Below, piece by piece: positions 12,700-24,489 of a stretch of 64,000 nucleotides of DNA. Position 1 is the first letter of the stretch; each line of letters begins with the position of its first letter. The notes beneath the pieces are model-generated. The model was given only the letters and a program-made list of their open reading frames with translations, did not search any database and had not been told where the DNA came from. A program made the position numbers and the translations under genes. Source of the stretch: Sisyra terminalis (taxonomy: Eukaryota > Arthropoda > Insecta > Neuroptera > Sisyridae); the NCBI GenBank assembly GCA_958496175.1, contig OY292280.1:5890001-5954000 (forward strand), written 5' to 3'.

Positions 12700-14150
12700 T
12701 GTATACATATTTTTCTTTTTATTTCAAGGTAGTATTGTTGCAAAAAATATATTCTTTATCAATATATTTATATTTTTTAGGAAAAAAATCAGATAAATAG
12801 TTTAGAAGTTAAATGGATTGATAAGTGGAAATGAAAAAAAATCTTCCTTTTAAGATCGAAATGGGCGAGGCCCAAGGTCGTGGCGTTTTTAATTACAATT
12901 TACAATCGTTAATTACTAGGAGTGATAAGAAACACATAACTGGCATATATATGTGTGTTATAATTGAAAATTGTTTTACAATGAAAATTGTTTGTTTTTT
13001 TTTTTTTTTTTTTTGAAAATTCAACGAATAATTAAGTTTTCAATGTGGGGGGTAATAAAAGATATTGTCAAAGGAAAATCGGCTTTGATCTTATTAATGA
13101 TGAAGATTGAATTGTGTTTAAGCACATTGAGTTGCTAATTATGAGGTAATTATGAATGAACAATTTTATATGCTCTACTTACTGTCAGTTTAAATTGGGC
13201 GCCATAAATTCAATTGTTTTTAAATGCTAGAACTACAGTGCACGTCACTGTTTAATTGAACCATTATAAATGCGTGAAAAATTAGCGAAAGAAATCGAAA
13301 GCAATGTATTTCCAATATGAAAATTGCTTCTCTTCGAGCGCATAGAAATCAAACGGTTGGAAAAATTCTTTTATCGCTGAGGAATTTTCATAAAAATTTA
13401 TTTGATAACAGTTCGAATTCGAAACCGTTATCAAACAAACACAGTGAAACAATTGCACACTTTTACATTCACTTGTTTTAATTGTAGCGTAAACAATCCA
13501 TCCGATATTTAACGAAAGAATTCGACCATGTGGATTTTTCAAAACTGAAAAATATTTCAGATTCATTTTCTAATTCATATACCGAATAATCATAAAATAT
13601 AAAAGATAAACACGATAACAATTATGAGCCTATTACCTTGTATTATTCTATATGGTAAGAAGAGAGATATGGGGGAAATGTGACGGTTTATTGAAAAAAA
13701 AATTATCAAAAAACTGATAAATCCTCATAGACTTACTTAACATAAATTATTTCCGTTTAGTTATCCAAATGCGTTTTCTATTTAAAAACACTTTCAATAG
13801 TATACTACCAAAGCGGTAGTTTCTTCAGTCCCCCTCACAAACTTTCCCAAAGGTATTACTATTACTCTATATGCGACTCTAGAGTTACTGAAAATCAGTA
13901 AAACTAAAACATAATATCTGTCGTTAGATTTAAACCCTTCATTTAGTTTCGATAATCAAATTCCAATCTTAGAATAGTTCGATTTAATTCTTCAGAACTC
14001 TAAAACAGTGGTTCTTAACCTAGATTCAATCGAATCCGAAACGGTTCGGTGAGTCAGTCTCGCGGGTTCGGCGGGCTATTAATGGTTTTGTTTATTTAGC
14101 ACGCCTAAGTACCATATTTTATTTGATCAAGTAAGATGGGTTCGAAGAAT
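12700..14150. other. intergenic, no gene seen
   Basis: Frames at 12825-13016 (+) and 13282-13566 (-) have no recognisable domain. A T-run lies at 12996-13013. Nothing else assigned. Confidence 0.45.
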
Positions 14151-14154
14151 ATTT

Positions 14155-14892
14155 GGTATAAGCTTGGATCAGGAACGTCGAAATTTGAGAACTATTTCGA
14201 ATGGTTTCGATATTATTCCTGTACGCATTGTTCACTCGAATGCAATTTCTACGTAAACTTTGACATATGCCAGAAATGAAGGAGCAACAATTATTTTCAA
14301 AAGTGTTTTATATTCAAATATATAAAATTTAATTTTCGGCTGAAATCCATTTAAGCACAACAATCTGGCAACGTTGCAATTTCGACTTTGTTTTTAATTT
14401 AATTCACGATTTTTTTGATGATTTAATTCTAATATGGTATAATCCTCTCTTTTGTGTCCAAATTTTTATTATGGACCGACTTATTCGCGAATTAAATTAA
14501 AAACATAGTCGAAAATGCAACGTTGCCAGATTGTGGGTGTGCTAAAATGGACTTGAACCAAATTTTCTAAATAAAGCTTACTTTTTTTTGGGAAAAACAC
14601 TTGTGAAAAACTGTGATGTATTATTATTAAGGAAAGGAAACTCCAAAACATTTGCGAAATGAAAAATATGCTTAGGTAATATTTATTGTCACATTATTGA
14701 ACTGTTTCATTTTTATGTTCTGTTATATATATTTGATAATACATATTTGAAAATAATCGTCTCTTCTTCATTTCTGGCATATGTCAAAATTTACGTACAA
14801 ATTGCATTCGAGTGAACAATACATACAGGAATAATTACGAAACTATTCGAAACAGTTCTCAAATGTCGACGTTCCTGATCCAAGTTTATACC
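14155..14892. mobile_element. 738-bp foldback with AAGCTTGGATCAGGAACGTC ends
   Basis: Left end GGTATAAGCTTGGATCAGGA, right end a decayed inverse (TTCCTGATCCAAGTTTATACC minus one base). Subterminal parts mirror each other (TTGTTCACTCGAATGCAA). The centre holds a 225-bp MITE at 14337-14560. Related to 33440-34188 and 38155-39107. Confidence 0.75.
14337..14560. mobile_element. 225-bp MITE, CGGCTCAAGT family
   Basis: Inverted ends around ATCTGGCAACGTTGCA and TGCAACGTTGCCAGAT, with the central mirror TTTTAATTTAATTC. The best-preserved copy is 54632-54856. Confidence 0.75.
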
Positions 14893-15480
14893 TTAATTTC
14901 TAAGACGAGGATTGCATGGCAATCAAAATACGTATCTGGGCAAACACCAAAATTACAATTAGTTGCACTTTTGTTCAAATTATGTTGTTAAATTACTTCT
15001 CTAAGTCATATTAAAAAAATAAGACTACAATACATTTTAATTACTATTGCATTATAAACGAATGTAGGGCTACTACAAATCAGTTAAACTATAACTCAGT
15101 TTCTATCGTTAGACTTAAACTTTTTTTTTTCTCCAAATTTCGTCATTCAAACGTGACTAAACACGGAGCGATTCAATACTACTAAGGATTGTCTGGCAAT
15201 CGAAATACGTATCTGAGCAAACGTCAAAAACATAATTAGTTAAACTTTTGTTCAAAATTAATGTTTATAGTTTACTTTTATGTAATAAGGTACATGAATA
15301 TGACCTCAATATATTTGATATATTGTATCAACAGTATTACTGTTCAACAGTATTACTGTTCAACAGTATAACTGATAGTTTATGACTAAAAGCCACTTCT
15401 ATATGGTAAATGTTTAGGATAAGTATTTTTCAAACAAGTCATCCATGCTGTATTGATGAATAATTAATTCATATATGTAA
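14893..15480 (+). repeat. Penelope-like hairpin segments (type C)
   Basis: Two diverged hairpins: GATTGCATGGCAATCAAAATA at 14909 and GATTGTCTGGCAATCGAAAT at 15187, each followed by ACGTATCTGGGC or a variant. The interval 15040-15200 recurs at 34300-34460, so the two loci are copies of one composite repeat. Confidence 0.65.
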
Positions 15481-15600
15481 AATACAGATTTATATAAGTG
15501 GAATGCAATTTCTACGTAAACTTTAACATATGCCAGAAATGAAGAAGTGCCGGTTATTTTCAAATATGTAATTATATTGCATTATGTAAAATTAAATTTT

Positions 15601-15826
15601 CGGCTCAAGTCCATTTTAGTAGAACCCACAATCTGGCAACATTGCATTTTCCACACTGTTTTTAATTTAATTCACGATTTTTTTGATGATTTAATTTTAA
15701 TATGGTATAATTCTCTCTTTTGTGGCTAAATTTTTATTATGGACCGACTTATTCGCGAATTAAATTAAAAACATAGTCGAAAATGCAACGTTGCCAGATT
15801 GTGGATGTGCTAAAATGGACTTGAAC
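15601..15826. mobile_element. 225-bp MITE, CGGCTCAAGT family
   Basis: CGGCTCAAGTCCATTTTAG to CTAAAATGGACTTGAAC inverted ends with the same interior as 14337-14560. Preceded by a half foldback arm (15500-15600). Confidence 0.75.
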
Positions 15827-15875
15827 AAAATTTATTGAACTTTTTAATTTTTATGTTCTGTTATATATATTTGAT

Positions 15876-15940
15876 AACTAGCTAAACCCGGCAGACGTTG
15901 TCCTGCCAGCCAATATTTGTAAATAGATAAATTGAATTTA
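15876..15940 (+). repeat. 5' start of an interspersed element
   Basis: ACTAGCTAAACCCGGCAGAC followed by GTTGTCCTGCC. Related starts occur at 17400 (AGAGGACCCGGTTAACTTGG) and 42250 (CTAGAGGACCCAGCAAACGG). Similar sequence heads short non-LTR or Helitron-like repeats in many insects, from memory; class uncertain. Confidence 0.4.
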
Positions 15941-16281
15941 GAAAAAAAAGCTAGTGAATTATTAGAATTCCTTATAATATATACATTAATAAATTACGTT
16001 TTGAGAACCTCTATCTCTAAAAATCACTATACGATCATAACAATGAATTATTGCCAGTTAACGGCTATTGTATTGACCGTTGAAAAAGCCATTTTTTTGC
16101 GATCGCAGGTATGTTACTGACCCAAGAAAAAATAAAAACTATCATTAAAGCGGATTATATATCGTGACAAAATTTGAGCTAAATGGTTGCAAAACTTTTT
16201 GAGTTTTTGAAATCTACACAAACCAACATAACAATTCTATATAAATATGTAAAACATAGATTATTAATTGTTTATTTAAAT

Positions 16282-16500
16282 CAGAGATTGTCAGAGGTGG
16301 CCAACCCGCGATATGCATCAGACTTTTATAAAATGTATACATTTTATAATGACCATAGTGGTAAAAATTAATATATTATAAATGTTTACAGTGTATCTAA
16401 ATTTAGTATGAAGAATTTGAGATATAACTTTAATGGTGGCCCGCGGAGTTATGATACATTTCTGAAGTGACCCGCAATATCATTCGGGTTGGCCCCCCTG
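16282..16500. mobile_element. hAT MITE, 219 bp
   Basis: Left end has CAGAGGTGGCCAACCCG preceded by a 10-bp extra segment. Right end CGGGTTGGCCCCCCTG. The flanks ATTTAAAT (16274-16281) and ATTTAAAA (16501-16508) match at 7 of 8 bases. CAG(A/G)GGTGGCCAACC is a classic hAT terminus. Confidence 0.8.
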
Positions 16501-16509
16501 ATTTAAAAT

Positions 16510-18215
16510 ATGCTGATTTTTTAATACCTTTAAAAAGAACATAGATATTTTATTAAAGAGTCCAATTTATAATCAATTAATGGGTGCCGTTTATTTATTT
16601 TATTTAGCCTTCTTTTGAATGGTACTTTTATTATTAATAATTAAACTTTGATAGGCAACCTTTTTTTCCGAAGAAAAATTATTTGAACTTAATTATAAAG
16701 TTTCTATCAAATCAGTAAAGCTGTCTTCAGATTGGAACCATAAGTAAAACCAGAATAATTGGTACAACTATTTAGATTACACTTGTTTGTGACCTTTATA
16801 CTTATTTATGACGAAACATACCTAAGATGTACCTGAAAACAAAATATTATCAAAATCAATAAACCTGTTATTGAATCATACGAAAAAAATGCAGGTAGGC
16901 AGTAATTTACGTTCGAATTATCGACCTTTAATCTATAATGATCAATATTGTGACCGAAACCGGCTGAATTCCAAGCTGGTGTGAAATTGAAAGGAATTCT
17001 ACCTGAGCTCAACGGGTGGTATGAGATAACATAGAATTCGGAAAGAGGTGTTAATGTATTTATAATTGACAACAAATAATAAATACCTTAAACCTGTTCA
17101 GATTCCTTAAACGACATATTTAAAGCTGCCATTCTCTCATTTTGGCCTTCAAGTTTGTACTATGTTATTTCATATCAATAGTTGAGCATAGACTTGAATT
17201 TTTCGTACATATACAATTTAATAATATTTTTAATGTTTTTACAAATAAATTTCAAATTTCAATTCATGGGTTCATTAAATTTTTTTGTGTATGGTAATAA
17301 TTTTAAATACATTTAAAAATAAAGCGTTTACCAATTGCCTGCATTACGATTAATATGCACTTGATTAAGTTATATGCAAATATTTTTTTATTAAATATCA
17401 GAGGACCCGGTTAACTTGGTTCCACCTAAAATTGAATTGCGAAAATTAATTGATATCGGTAATATTGCAACATTTTTTAATAATTAAATTACTAATAATA
17501 ACAATAATTATTAACAATTAAATTAATATATATTGCATTTTACTTATGTAAATCTACACCCTTAAAAACATTAAGTTTATTAAAACTCATATGCTTACGA
17601 AAAATTCTTAAATTCTCACCTATTAATGAGTTTACGGACTTATAGAGATATTTCTAAACATATTTTTGTATTTGTCCATTTGTGTCCTTCAAAATTGAAT
17701 TGTTTTTTGGCCAATTTGATCCAAAGATCGCTATTAATCAGGGACTGGAAGCTTACTGGAAATATTCCTGTTAGTACTTCCTTAAACATATTTGTTTTAT
17801 GGGCGAAACGACATAATTTGTAAACTACTATTTAGTTTTTGAATATTGGCCAAGGAATTTTTACAATAATTTCCTATCCCATAAACTAATGCGCTTATGG
17901 ATCTAGTGATGGGACCAATTGGGCCAATTTTACTTTTTCACCAGCACAATATAATTCAGTAGATTCACCGCTGTATTTTAACACCTTACAATATTAGCAA
18001 ATGATGGTCATTTTCCCAATTGTTCCATATTACAACAAATATTAAGTAAAATATGTAAATAACACATAAATTAAATAAATAAAAATGCCAAATTCAAACG
18101 GTTGCTAAGCGTTTTTCAAAATAAATCACAGGTATCAATGATTACAAATAGTATGTAGGCAAGTAGGCGTAAAAATTTGCAGAAGATTTCGAGGGACATC
18201 TTAATCTTCTAGAAG
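16510..18215. other. intergenic, no gene seen
   Basis: The 89-codon minus-strand frame at 16806-17075 has no domain I recognise and no splice or promoter support. The remainder is AT-rich without clear repeats. Confidence 0.4.
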
Positions 18216-18219
18216 TATA

Positions 18220-19760
18220 AAATATACTTTGTAGATGATCCGAACTACTTCTAAAATAAATCTAAATAGGCCACCAATTGGGTTCCTAAGAACATTTCCC
18301 AGCTAATAACTAGGTGATTTTTAAGAACTAAGATGGCTACCTAACATAGTTGCCCCCTTTCTCCATATTTGCTGTACACACTTGACTCAATATTTATCCC
18401 CAGTAACCTCAGATTATATGATCAGTATATACGAACTAAGACTACAAAAACATTGTATCTGTTATTAGATTTGAATCTTTATTCTTCTGATGTCTGAAAA
18501 CTTCTTCTGAACTTCTAGGGTATATTTTAAAAAAGAACTATCCACAGCTCTGTTTCTGGTTCCATTTGATCAGGTCTACTTAATGGGTAAATTAATGGGT
18601 AAATACTAATCTTAATGGGCACCTAATTGTGTTTCTAAGGATATTTCCCAGCTCAGGACTAAGACTACTAAGACTTTATATCCGTCGGTAGATTTGATCT
18701 TTCATTTTCTGATTTCTGTATCCTCTTAACTGATTATTCATTCCTAGTTATCTTTAATTCCATAATCCGTATGAACTAGTACTATTTTAACATTGTATCT
18801 CCCATTTTTTTTTTCCTTTGATCTGGGGGCCTCTCCTGCGAGTTCCTCTGCGCTGTGTCCTAAAAGGACTATTGCGCCCCAGTTTAATTTCAGTTCCAGT
18901 TGGTAAGGTCTGCTTCTGATATGAATCTCAGCAGACAGTCAACTGGATCTCTGTGTATGTTCCCCAGCTCATGTCCGGGTGGACCAAGCGAGTTGAGACG
19001 AATCTCCCTTTCTTCTTCCGATTTTTAAGAACCTCTTGCAAATTTATCTACGTTATATTCTCAAGGAACTATCCTAAGCGATGTTTTAAATTCCAGTGGA
19101 TTATGGTAACATCTCCTGTGTTCCTAAAAACATTACCCAGCTTATAACCAGGTGGTTCTTAAGCAAGCTTTATAATTTACACAGGTTGCCCCATTAGAAA
19201 AAAAAATGACGTCATACGAAGAATTTTGAAATTTGAATTAGTCTGAAGATATGTACAAATTTCTTCTGGATACGTCACGTAGCGCATGAGGCTACCTGTG
19301 TATTTTATAATTCTTGGTTCTTAAGTACTAAGCTTAAAAACTAAACTTAAAAACTGTCCATATTTACTGAATACACTTGACTCAATATTTTTCCCCAGTT
19401 ACCTCCGATTTTATGATCTGTAAATATGGACTAAGACTACTAACAAATTGTATCATTCGTTAGATTCGAACCCTTTTTCTTGCGATTTATAAAAACTTCT
19501 TGGAAATTTCTCTTTTTTACAATCTAAAAAAATATGATACTCAGCACTGTTTCTGGCTCCAGTTTGATGATTCTCTTCTTCTGATTACTTAGAATATCCT
19601 ACAAATTCCTCTTCGTTACTTCCTAAAAGGACTATCCTCAGGCTATCAATTAATCAGGCCTACTTGTAACATAAATCTCAGTAGGCAACCAATTGGGCTC
19701 CTAAGAACTCTTTCCAGCTCATGATCAGGTGGTTCTAACGAACTAAAATGGCTGATGGAA
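18220..19760. repeat. degenerate tandem-type repeat field
   Basis: Recurring phrases at irregular spacing: CCAATTGGGTTCCTAAGAAC and CCAATTGGGCTCCTAAGAAC, ATTTCCCAGCT, GGTGGTTCTTAAG-like strings, CTCAATATTTATCCCCAGT and CTCAATATTTTTCCCCAGT, GACTAAGACTACTAA. It looks like an old, decayed satellite with a unit of several hundred bases. Somewhat less AT-rich than its surroundings. Confidence 0.5.
19164..19316 (-). mobile_element. 150-bp MITE with perfect 9-bp duplication
   Basis: Inverse orientation of the family at 9468. The flanks GTTCTTAAG (19155-19163) and GTTCTTAAG (19317-19325) are identical. A 9-bp duplication points to Mutator-like elements. Confidence 0.9.
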
Positions 19761-19764
19761 TGAA

Positions 19765-20580
19765 CGATTCGAGTAAATTAATCGAGTGATATGGACGAGT
19801 GAATTACTCGTTTCAATGATCCTTATAAGTAGGTTACTTTTTAATCTGTTCTTTTTGAATTTTCAAACGCATCCTAGTTGCCCTATTCTGGATAGATCAC
19901 TGTTAATATCAAATGGGGTTTCTCTTTCAACAAAGCCATGCTTTGCAGGAACAAATTGGGATGCAGTTTGAAAAACATGGAAATCACAAAAGAGATCACA
20001 ACCACCAGAATAAAGATTTATCCTGGTGGATTACCAGATGGTAATCCATTATCCAAACTTCTGGATGATACAAGATTCCATGAAAACAAATTATGATTTT
20101 ATAAAAATAATTTGATGACTTTGTAACTAATTTATAAATTGGAATAACTATTCGGATATTTATAATTTCTAAAAAGGAATTTCTATCGTTGGCCCATTAC
20201 CATTCCAATACATTTTAAACCCCTGCGGAAACATCCGGTAAATTAACGCTAAACGTAACGACTAATTCAATTATCGTTGAAATTTGAGAAGCTAATGAGA
20301 CAAATTATAACGGAATATTTAATGTAGCCGTAAAAAGTTCCAACTCAGCCCAAATCATAGCATGATGAGTTTGCATTTTCTACCCTCAGATTTATCAACT
20401 GGTATCGATTATTCGATGCCATCAGTTCTATGGCGCATAAATGATAGTTTGATCAAAATACGGGTGGACGAGTGGCCAAGGTGGCCAATTTGAAACTGGT
20501 AAACGCTAAGTTCCAATATTGTAACCACCAATTATCTATTTCTTTATCGGCTTACGGATAACCGTACCATTGAATCAAAA
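19765..20580. other. intergenic with one SINE-like copy
   Basis: No gene. 20463-20560 contains GGTGGACGAGTGGCCAAGGT followed by CTGGTAAACG, a copy of the tRNA-derived family described at 28820. Confidence 0.5.
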
Positions 20581-20584
20581 TAAT

Positions 20585-20878
20585 TTTTTTTCTCGCTGAC
20601 TTTGAACAGTTGTACTGAGTATACAATATATAGAATATATGCATAAATATGTAGAGAATCATCACACAGCAGTTACGAAGTGATCCAAACTACTTGATGA
20701 CCACTGAGGAAGATTGCTTGGCAATCGAAATACGTATCTGGGCAATACGTCACGAATATTTTGTTTGAACTTTTGTTCAAATTTATGTTTATGGTATGAT
20801 TTTTATATATTATTATATAAAATTATACTACATAAAATGGACCGCAATATATTCTATTTATTGTATACATAGCAAACC
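20585..20878 (+). repeat. Penelope-like terminal repeat
   Basis: The minus-oriented end TCTCGCTGACTTTGAACAGT (20591) is followed by a full plus-strand terminal segment: CTGAGGA at 20704, A, GATTGC TTG GCAATC, GAAA, then ATACGTCACGAATATT and the GAACTTTTGTTCAAA hairpin, ending ATTGTATACATAG. A partly deleted palindrome. Confidence 0.7.
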
Positions 20879-20879
20879 A

Positions 20880-21010
20880 TTGAAGTATAACTTCTCACAC
20901 GCGTGCATAAGTACCCACACCTTTTTTGTTGTCCTGAATTATTTTAATATATCGTCTAAAAAAATTGCTAACAGTAAATTAGTTATAAAATCGAATGGGA
21001 TTTATCATGT
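20880..21010 (+). repeat. dispersed segment shared with 29907-30011
   Basis: ACCCACAC, TTTTTTGTTGTCCTGAATT, AAAAAAATTGCTAACAGTAA, and GGGATTTATCATGTAGCAGT in the same order at both places. It starts near the palindrome GAAGTATAACTTC. Confidence 0.6.
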
Positions 21011-21254
21011 AGCAGTAATTCGGTAATTAGCAGTAATTTTAAATTCGGTTGTTCCGTTCTTTAGTTAAATCACCAGCGCACGCGATGTAAGAAAGTTTTT
21101 TGGTAATTTTTTCATTTTTTTAAATAAGAAGAAAATTCAGGTTATTTAAGATCTTTTTGTTTTTTTTTATTTTTTATTTAATATTTTATTGTTCAATTAG
21201 TAATTTTTTCACACATTATTGGAGTTTTAGTATGGATTCCTAATTTTTTTGAAA

Positions 21255-21392
21255 ATGTACTATAGCCCATGTTCACCGGAATTAGTGTAGCTTCCCAACG
21301 GTGAAAATTTTTTTCAAATCGGTCAAGTAGTTTCGGAGCCTATTCAAAGCAAACAAACAATCAAATATTTCCTCTTTATAATAATAGATTAT
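21255..21392 (+). repeat. 3' tail of an RTE/SINE-type retroelement
   Basis: TTCAAATCGGTCAAGTAGTT, then a CAAACAAACAATCAAAT tail and CTTTATAATAATAGATT. Such tails (read-through to TATAATATTAGTATAGAT) are typical of insect RTE-clade 3' ends, from memory. A diverged copy is at 31440-31580. Confidence 0.5.
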
Positions 21393-21394
21393 CC

Positions 21395-22410
21395 ATTACT
21401 ACTTTTTTCCATTTGGATAGATATGGATAGATTATCCATACTACCATACTAAATTTAAGTAGATTTCAAGCCATTTTGGTGGCAGGCCAAAATGGCCAAA
21501 ACCGGTCACTGTGGCCGGATTTATAAAGTTATTATTTACAATGCAAAAATGTAAAAGAATATACATTCGAGTTGGGTATCCGGGTGGTAATGACTGCAAA
21601 CAATTTCGGATGAGGGAAAAATAAAATGATAAATTTGTACATTTATGAAGAGTAAAGTCTCAGCTTTGGTGGCATATTTCACATGAAATGAAGGATTCAA
21701 AAGCGAAATTCTATGTAATCTCAGATAAGTCTTGTCGGATTAACGAGCTTAAAAATGATGACAGGATTAGAGTCTCCTAGATCGAGGCGAAAAAAAAAAC
21801 GGCAATCCTTGTGTTTAATATAAAACGAAATGACGTGATATCTGTTCAAATAAAGCTTGATATTTATGTGGCTTGGAAAATGGCGGCGAATGCAGATTGC
21901 TATGCGTATTCTTGCATTCCAGCACCGGCACGAAAGCTCGCCGGAATTATCCACGATACAGAATGACTGGTTTCCGTGGAATAATTCCAGCATTATCCTT
22001 GGAAGCTACCGGCGGCTTAGTGGTGGCTGATGGGCGGTGGGTGGTTTGTCGATTTTTTCACATTAATTATAAGTCATAGCGATTTAATTGTAGCCTTGGT
22101 ATTTGAACGGTGGAGAAAAGGTCAAGAATTATGCAAACATTTTCCACAGCGAATCGAATGATTTATTTCACGCGAATAAATTCGAAAATGCTTTCAAACC
22201 GGCCGCGCTTGTTCATTTTTCATCGTTTCTTGCCACTTTAATTGGTCGACTTGACGAATTGCCATTTTAAAATGTTTCAATTGAAACCAGTTACATCCAA
22301 AATTCAACTGGAATTGATTACCATTAAGATTAATCAAGATTTTGTGACGCAACTGCGAAGATCATTTCATCGAAATGATATCTTTCAACAGATATTTCAA
22401 TATTCATTTT
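21395..22410. other. intergenic, unassigned, less AT-rich
   Basis: Two overlapping opposite frames (21721-21993 minus, 21873-22079 plus) without recognisable domains. Base composition near 21900-22060 is richer in GC than its surroundings, but I see no splice pattern or homology. Confidence 0.4.
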
Positions 22411-22411
22411 T

Positions 22412-23813
22412 CGGGTTTCCCAATTTTTAACACCACCAAATTGGGCTGCTTCGAAAAAGCACCCTTTTCATGTCCATCTTCAGGAGGCAATATAAAGGAG
22501 CTGGAGCTAAAATATGGCTCTTTGAGCCGGAGTCTTTAAACTCTATGCAACTCCTGATAATTTTACTTTCAATTCATAACTTAATACTTATGAAATAATA
22601 TTTTGAAGTTACGGGTTTCCCAATTTTTAACACCACCAAATATGAGCTGCTTCGAAAAAGCACCCTTTTCATGTCCATCTTCAGGAGGCAATATAAAGGA
22701 GCTGGAGCTAAAATATGGCTCTTTGAGCCGGAGTCTTTAAACTCTATGCAACTCCTGATAATTTTACTTTCAATTCATAACTTAATACTTATTAGATAGT
22801 ATTTTGAAGTTACGGGTTTCTCAATTTTTAACACCACCAAATTGGGCTGCTTCGAAAAAGCACCCTTTTGATGTCCGTCTTCAGGAGGCAATATAAAGGA
22901 GCTGGAGCTAAAATATGGCTCTTTGAGCCGGAGTCTTTAAACTCTATACAACTCCTAATAATTTTACTTTCAATTCATAACTTAATACTTATGAAGTAGT
23001 ATTTTGAAGTTACAGGTTTCTCAATTTTTAACACCACCAAATTGGGCTGCTTCGAAAAAGCACCCTTTTCATGTCCATCTTCAGGAGGCAATATAAAGGA
23101 GCTGGAGCTAAAATATGGCTCTTTGAGCCGGAGTCTTTAAACTCTATACAACTCCTGATAATTTTACTTTCAATTCATAACTTAATACTTATGAAGTAGT
23201 ATTTTGAAGTTACAGGTTTCTCAATTTTTAACACCACCAAATTGGGCTGCTTCGAAAAAGCACCCTTTTCATGTCCATCTTCAGGAGGCAATATAAAGGA
23301 GCTGGAGCTAAAATAGGGCTCTTTGAGCCGGAGTCTTTAAACTCTATGCAACTCCTGATAATTTTACTTTCAATTCATAACTTAATACTTATTAGATAGT
23401 ATTTTGAAGTTACAGGTTTCTCAATTTTTAACACCACCAAATTGGGCTGCTTCGAAAAAGCACCCTTTTCATGTCCATCTTCAGGAGGCAATATAAAGGA
23501 GCTGGAGCTAAAATATGGCTCTTTGAGCCGGAGTCTTTAAACTCTATACAACTCCTGATAATTTTACTTTCAATTCATAACTTAATACTTATTAGATAGT
23601 ATTTTGAAGTTACGGGTTTCCCAATTTTTAACACCACCAAATATGAGCTGCTTCGAAAAAGCACCCTTTTCATGTCCATCTTCAGGAGGCTATATAAAGG
23701 AGCTGGAGCTAAAATATGGCTCTTTGAGCCGGAGTCTTTAAACTCTATGCAACTCCTGATAATTTTACTTTCAATTCATAACTTAATACTTATGAAATAG
23801 TATTTTGAAGTTA
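22412..23813 (+). repeat. 200-bp satellite array, seven units
   Basis: Unit starts (CGGGTTTC or CAGGTTTC) at 22412, 22612, 22813, 23013, 23213, 23413 and 23613. Units are 200-201 bp and nearly identical. Each carries AAGGAGCTGGAGCTAAAAT, GGCTCTTTGAGCC and TTTCAATTCATAACTTAATA. Variants ATTGGGCTGC and ATATGAGCTGC show higher-order grouping: units 2 and 7 share one form. The array ends directly at the truncated hAT element. Confidence 0.95.
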
Positions 23814-23821
23814 TACTTCTT

Positions 23822-24482
23822 GACCCAAGAGCTACGGAAAAAGTATAAATAAAAAAATTGTAGAAAATTTGATTTCCTACAAAAAAGGTTCTATAGACCA
23901 AATCGCTAAGATCGATATTAAACGAGATATTAAGCCGATATTAACGAGATATTGATTTAAACTTTAAATCAATGATCGGCAAAAATTTCACAGAAAAATC
24001 AATTCAAGGCTTAATATCTCGTTTAATATTGATCTTAGCGATTTGGTCTACAAGAACTTTTTTGTAGGAAATCAAATTCTCTACAAGTTTTTTATTTATA
24101 ATTTTTCCGTAGCTCTTGTTATTTACGAGATAAATGCAAAAAAACACGAATTTTATGGAAAAATCAGGTTCAGTAGCCCGTACTACCTCACCGGTGTGAG
24201 TTACGACTTTGTCGCAATAAGCACTTTTGTAGAGCGTTTAATTCTGAGAAAAACCCATCTTTGGTAAAAGCGATCTCATGAAATGCCGCTGAGATATAGA
24301 AATTTAAAAATAAAAAATCAGAGTTTCCGTGTATTTTAAATGGGAAATCTTTACACGTCTTGGTCGAGGACTTAAAATTAATATTAAGGACTCAAACTTT
24401 CAGAGAATTTTTTTTTTTGGTATATCCAACAAAATTTCACGATGGGACCAAAAAAAAATAGTCAAAAAAAAAAATCACCCTA
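23822..24482 (+). mobile_element. hAT-type foldback, left arm truncated
   Basis: Centre and full right arm of the TAGGGTG family, ending AAAATCACCCTA at 24482. The left terminus is missing and the satellite takes its place. A rearranged centre repeats ACGAGATATTAAGCC. Confidence 0.8.
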
Positions 24483-24489
24483 ATATAAA

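Noticed and set aside
16806..17075. 89-codon minus-strand frame as a gene
   Set aside because: No recognisable family and typical of chance frames in this window.
20882..20894. GAAGTATAACTTC as a loxP-like recombination site
   Set aside because: Only a short palindrome, found near several repeats (23808, 37518). No 8-bp spacer or second arm of a recombinase site.
22412..23813. CRISPR-like array
   Set aside because: The 200-bp units are contiguous without unique spacers, in a eukaryotic sequence. It is a satellite.
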